From NCBI GenBank assembly GCA_910575725.1, contig CAJTFE010000041.1, forward strand, positions 1 to 42,895: DNA of 42,895 nucleotides. Reading direction: 5' to 3'. The notes below the pieces were generated by a model. That model saw nothing but the letters and a program-made list of their open reading frames with translations, was not told where the DNA came from and made no database searches. Position 1 is the first letter of the stretch. Each line of letters begins with the position of its first letter. The translations under genes were made by a program, and so were the position numbers. Below are positions 42,718 through 42,895 of this stretch, piece after piece. The DNA is from Clostridia bacterium. GTDB taxonomy: Bacteria; Bacillota; Clostridia; Lachnospirales; Lachnospiraceae.

Positions 42718-42790
42718 ATTACACCTTCAAAACTATATACTGATTTATCTCACATCTTGGTTTTCTTTGTTCTTCCTTTCCTATGACGCT

Positions 42791-42895
42791 CTGGTCAAGC
42801 CCTCGACCGATTAGTAGCAGTCAGCTCCATGCATTGCTGCACTTCCACCTCTGCCCTATCTACCTTATCGTCTTTAAGGGGTCTTACTGCTTTCG
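42791..42895 (-). rRNA. 23S rRNA, 3' end (partial)
   Basis: On the minus strand the sequence carries the conserved 23S 3'-terminal stretch GACTGCTACTAATCGGTCGA followed by GGGCTTGACC. The gene continues beyond the window end. The mature 3' end is approximate. The 73-nt spacer to tRNA-Asp has no 5S gene. Confidence 0.93.

Overview
The window looks like a chromosomal segment from a spore-forming, Gram-positive anaerobe of the Clostridia, most likely Lachnospiraceae. The reasons are the gene block mazG-hup-rqcP-yabP-yabQ-divIC followed later by spoIIE-tilS-hpt-ftsH (the order known from Bacillus and Clostridia), an orphan sporulation-type kinase, CotS- and YtvI-like proteins, Shine-Dalgarno-led genes with many TTG/GTG starts, consensus sigma-A promoters and a CIRCE operator. 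No database search was possible; family names come from visible motifs and remembered families. Most genes are on the minus strand.

Layout. 0.2-3.8 kb: TetR regulator, HdeD/DUF308 membrane protein and MMPL exporter. 3.9-4.1 kb: tRNA-Phe and tRNA-Gly behind a consensus promoter. 4.2-7.3 kb: aldo/keto reductase with a ferredoxin tail and a GH13 alpha-glucan hydrolase. 7.7-13.0 kb: ftsH, hpt, tilS and a short-N-terminus spoIIE whose promoter has the 21-bp spacing known from Spo0A-activated sigma-A promoters. 13.4-20.3 kb: a galacto-N-biose/lacto-N-biose-type (GH112) phosphorylase with an ABC sugar importer and a divergent AraC regulator. This locus sits inside the otherwise conserved divIC-spoIIE neighbourhood. 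20.4-24.2 kb: divIC, yabQ, yabP, rqcP, hup, mazG and phosphoglucomutase. 24.5-33.4 kb: CotS-like pseudokinase, cca, proS, YtvI-like permease, RluA-type synthase, pgi, a small membrane protein and mtnN. 33.5-39.8 kb is more accessory: Rpn-type nuclease, TSCPD protein, a small secreted protein, an anti-sigma-like protein, murG, an ECF sigma factor, HIT hydrolase and an orphan histidine kinase. 39.9-42.9 kb: tRNA-Lys, trmB, a DnaA-box cluster, CIRCE-controlled hsp20, a six-tRNA array and the 3' end of a 23S rRNA gene, with no 5S gene between the 23S and the tRNAs.

The most unusual content is non-coding. (i) A modular family of intergenic hairpin repeats lies in the leaders of minus-strand genes. 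Two long copies (about 2.34-2.43 and 13.02-13.11 kb) keep the same fold through compensatory base changes, and a G.U wobble favours an RNA made in the direction of the neighbouring genes. (ii) A second family of very long hairpins (24.31-24.52 and 35.22-35.39 kb) has two distinguishable arms and conserved unpaired positions, and shares its terminal box with the divIC terminator. (iii) The yabP ribosome-binding site is sealed in a perfect 13-bp hairpin, and the CotS-like gene's ribosome-binding site is the 3' arm of a terminator. (iv) Five DnaA-box-like 9-mers cluster within 82 bp beside trmB, outside any recognisable oriC gene context.
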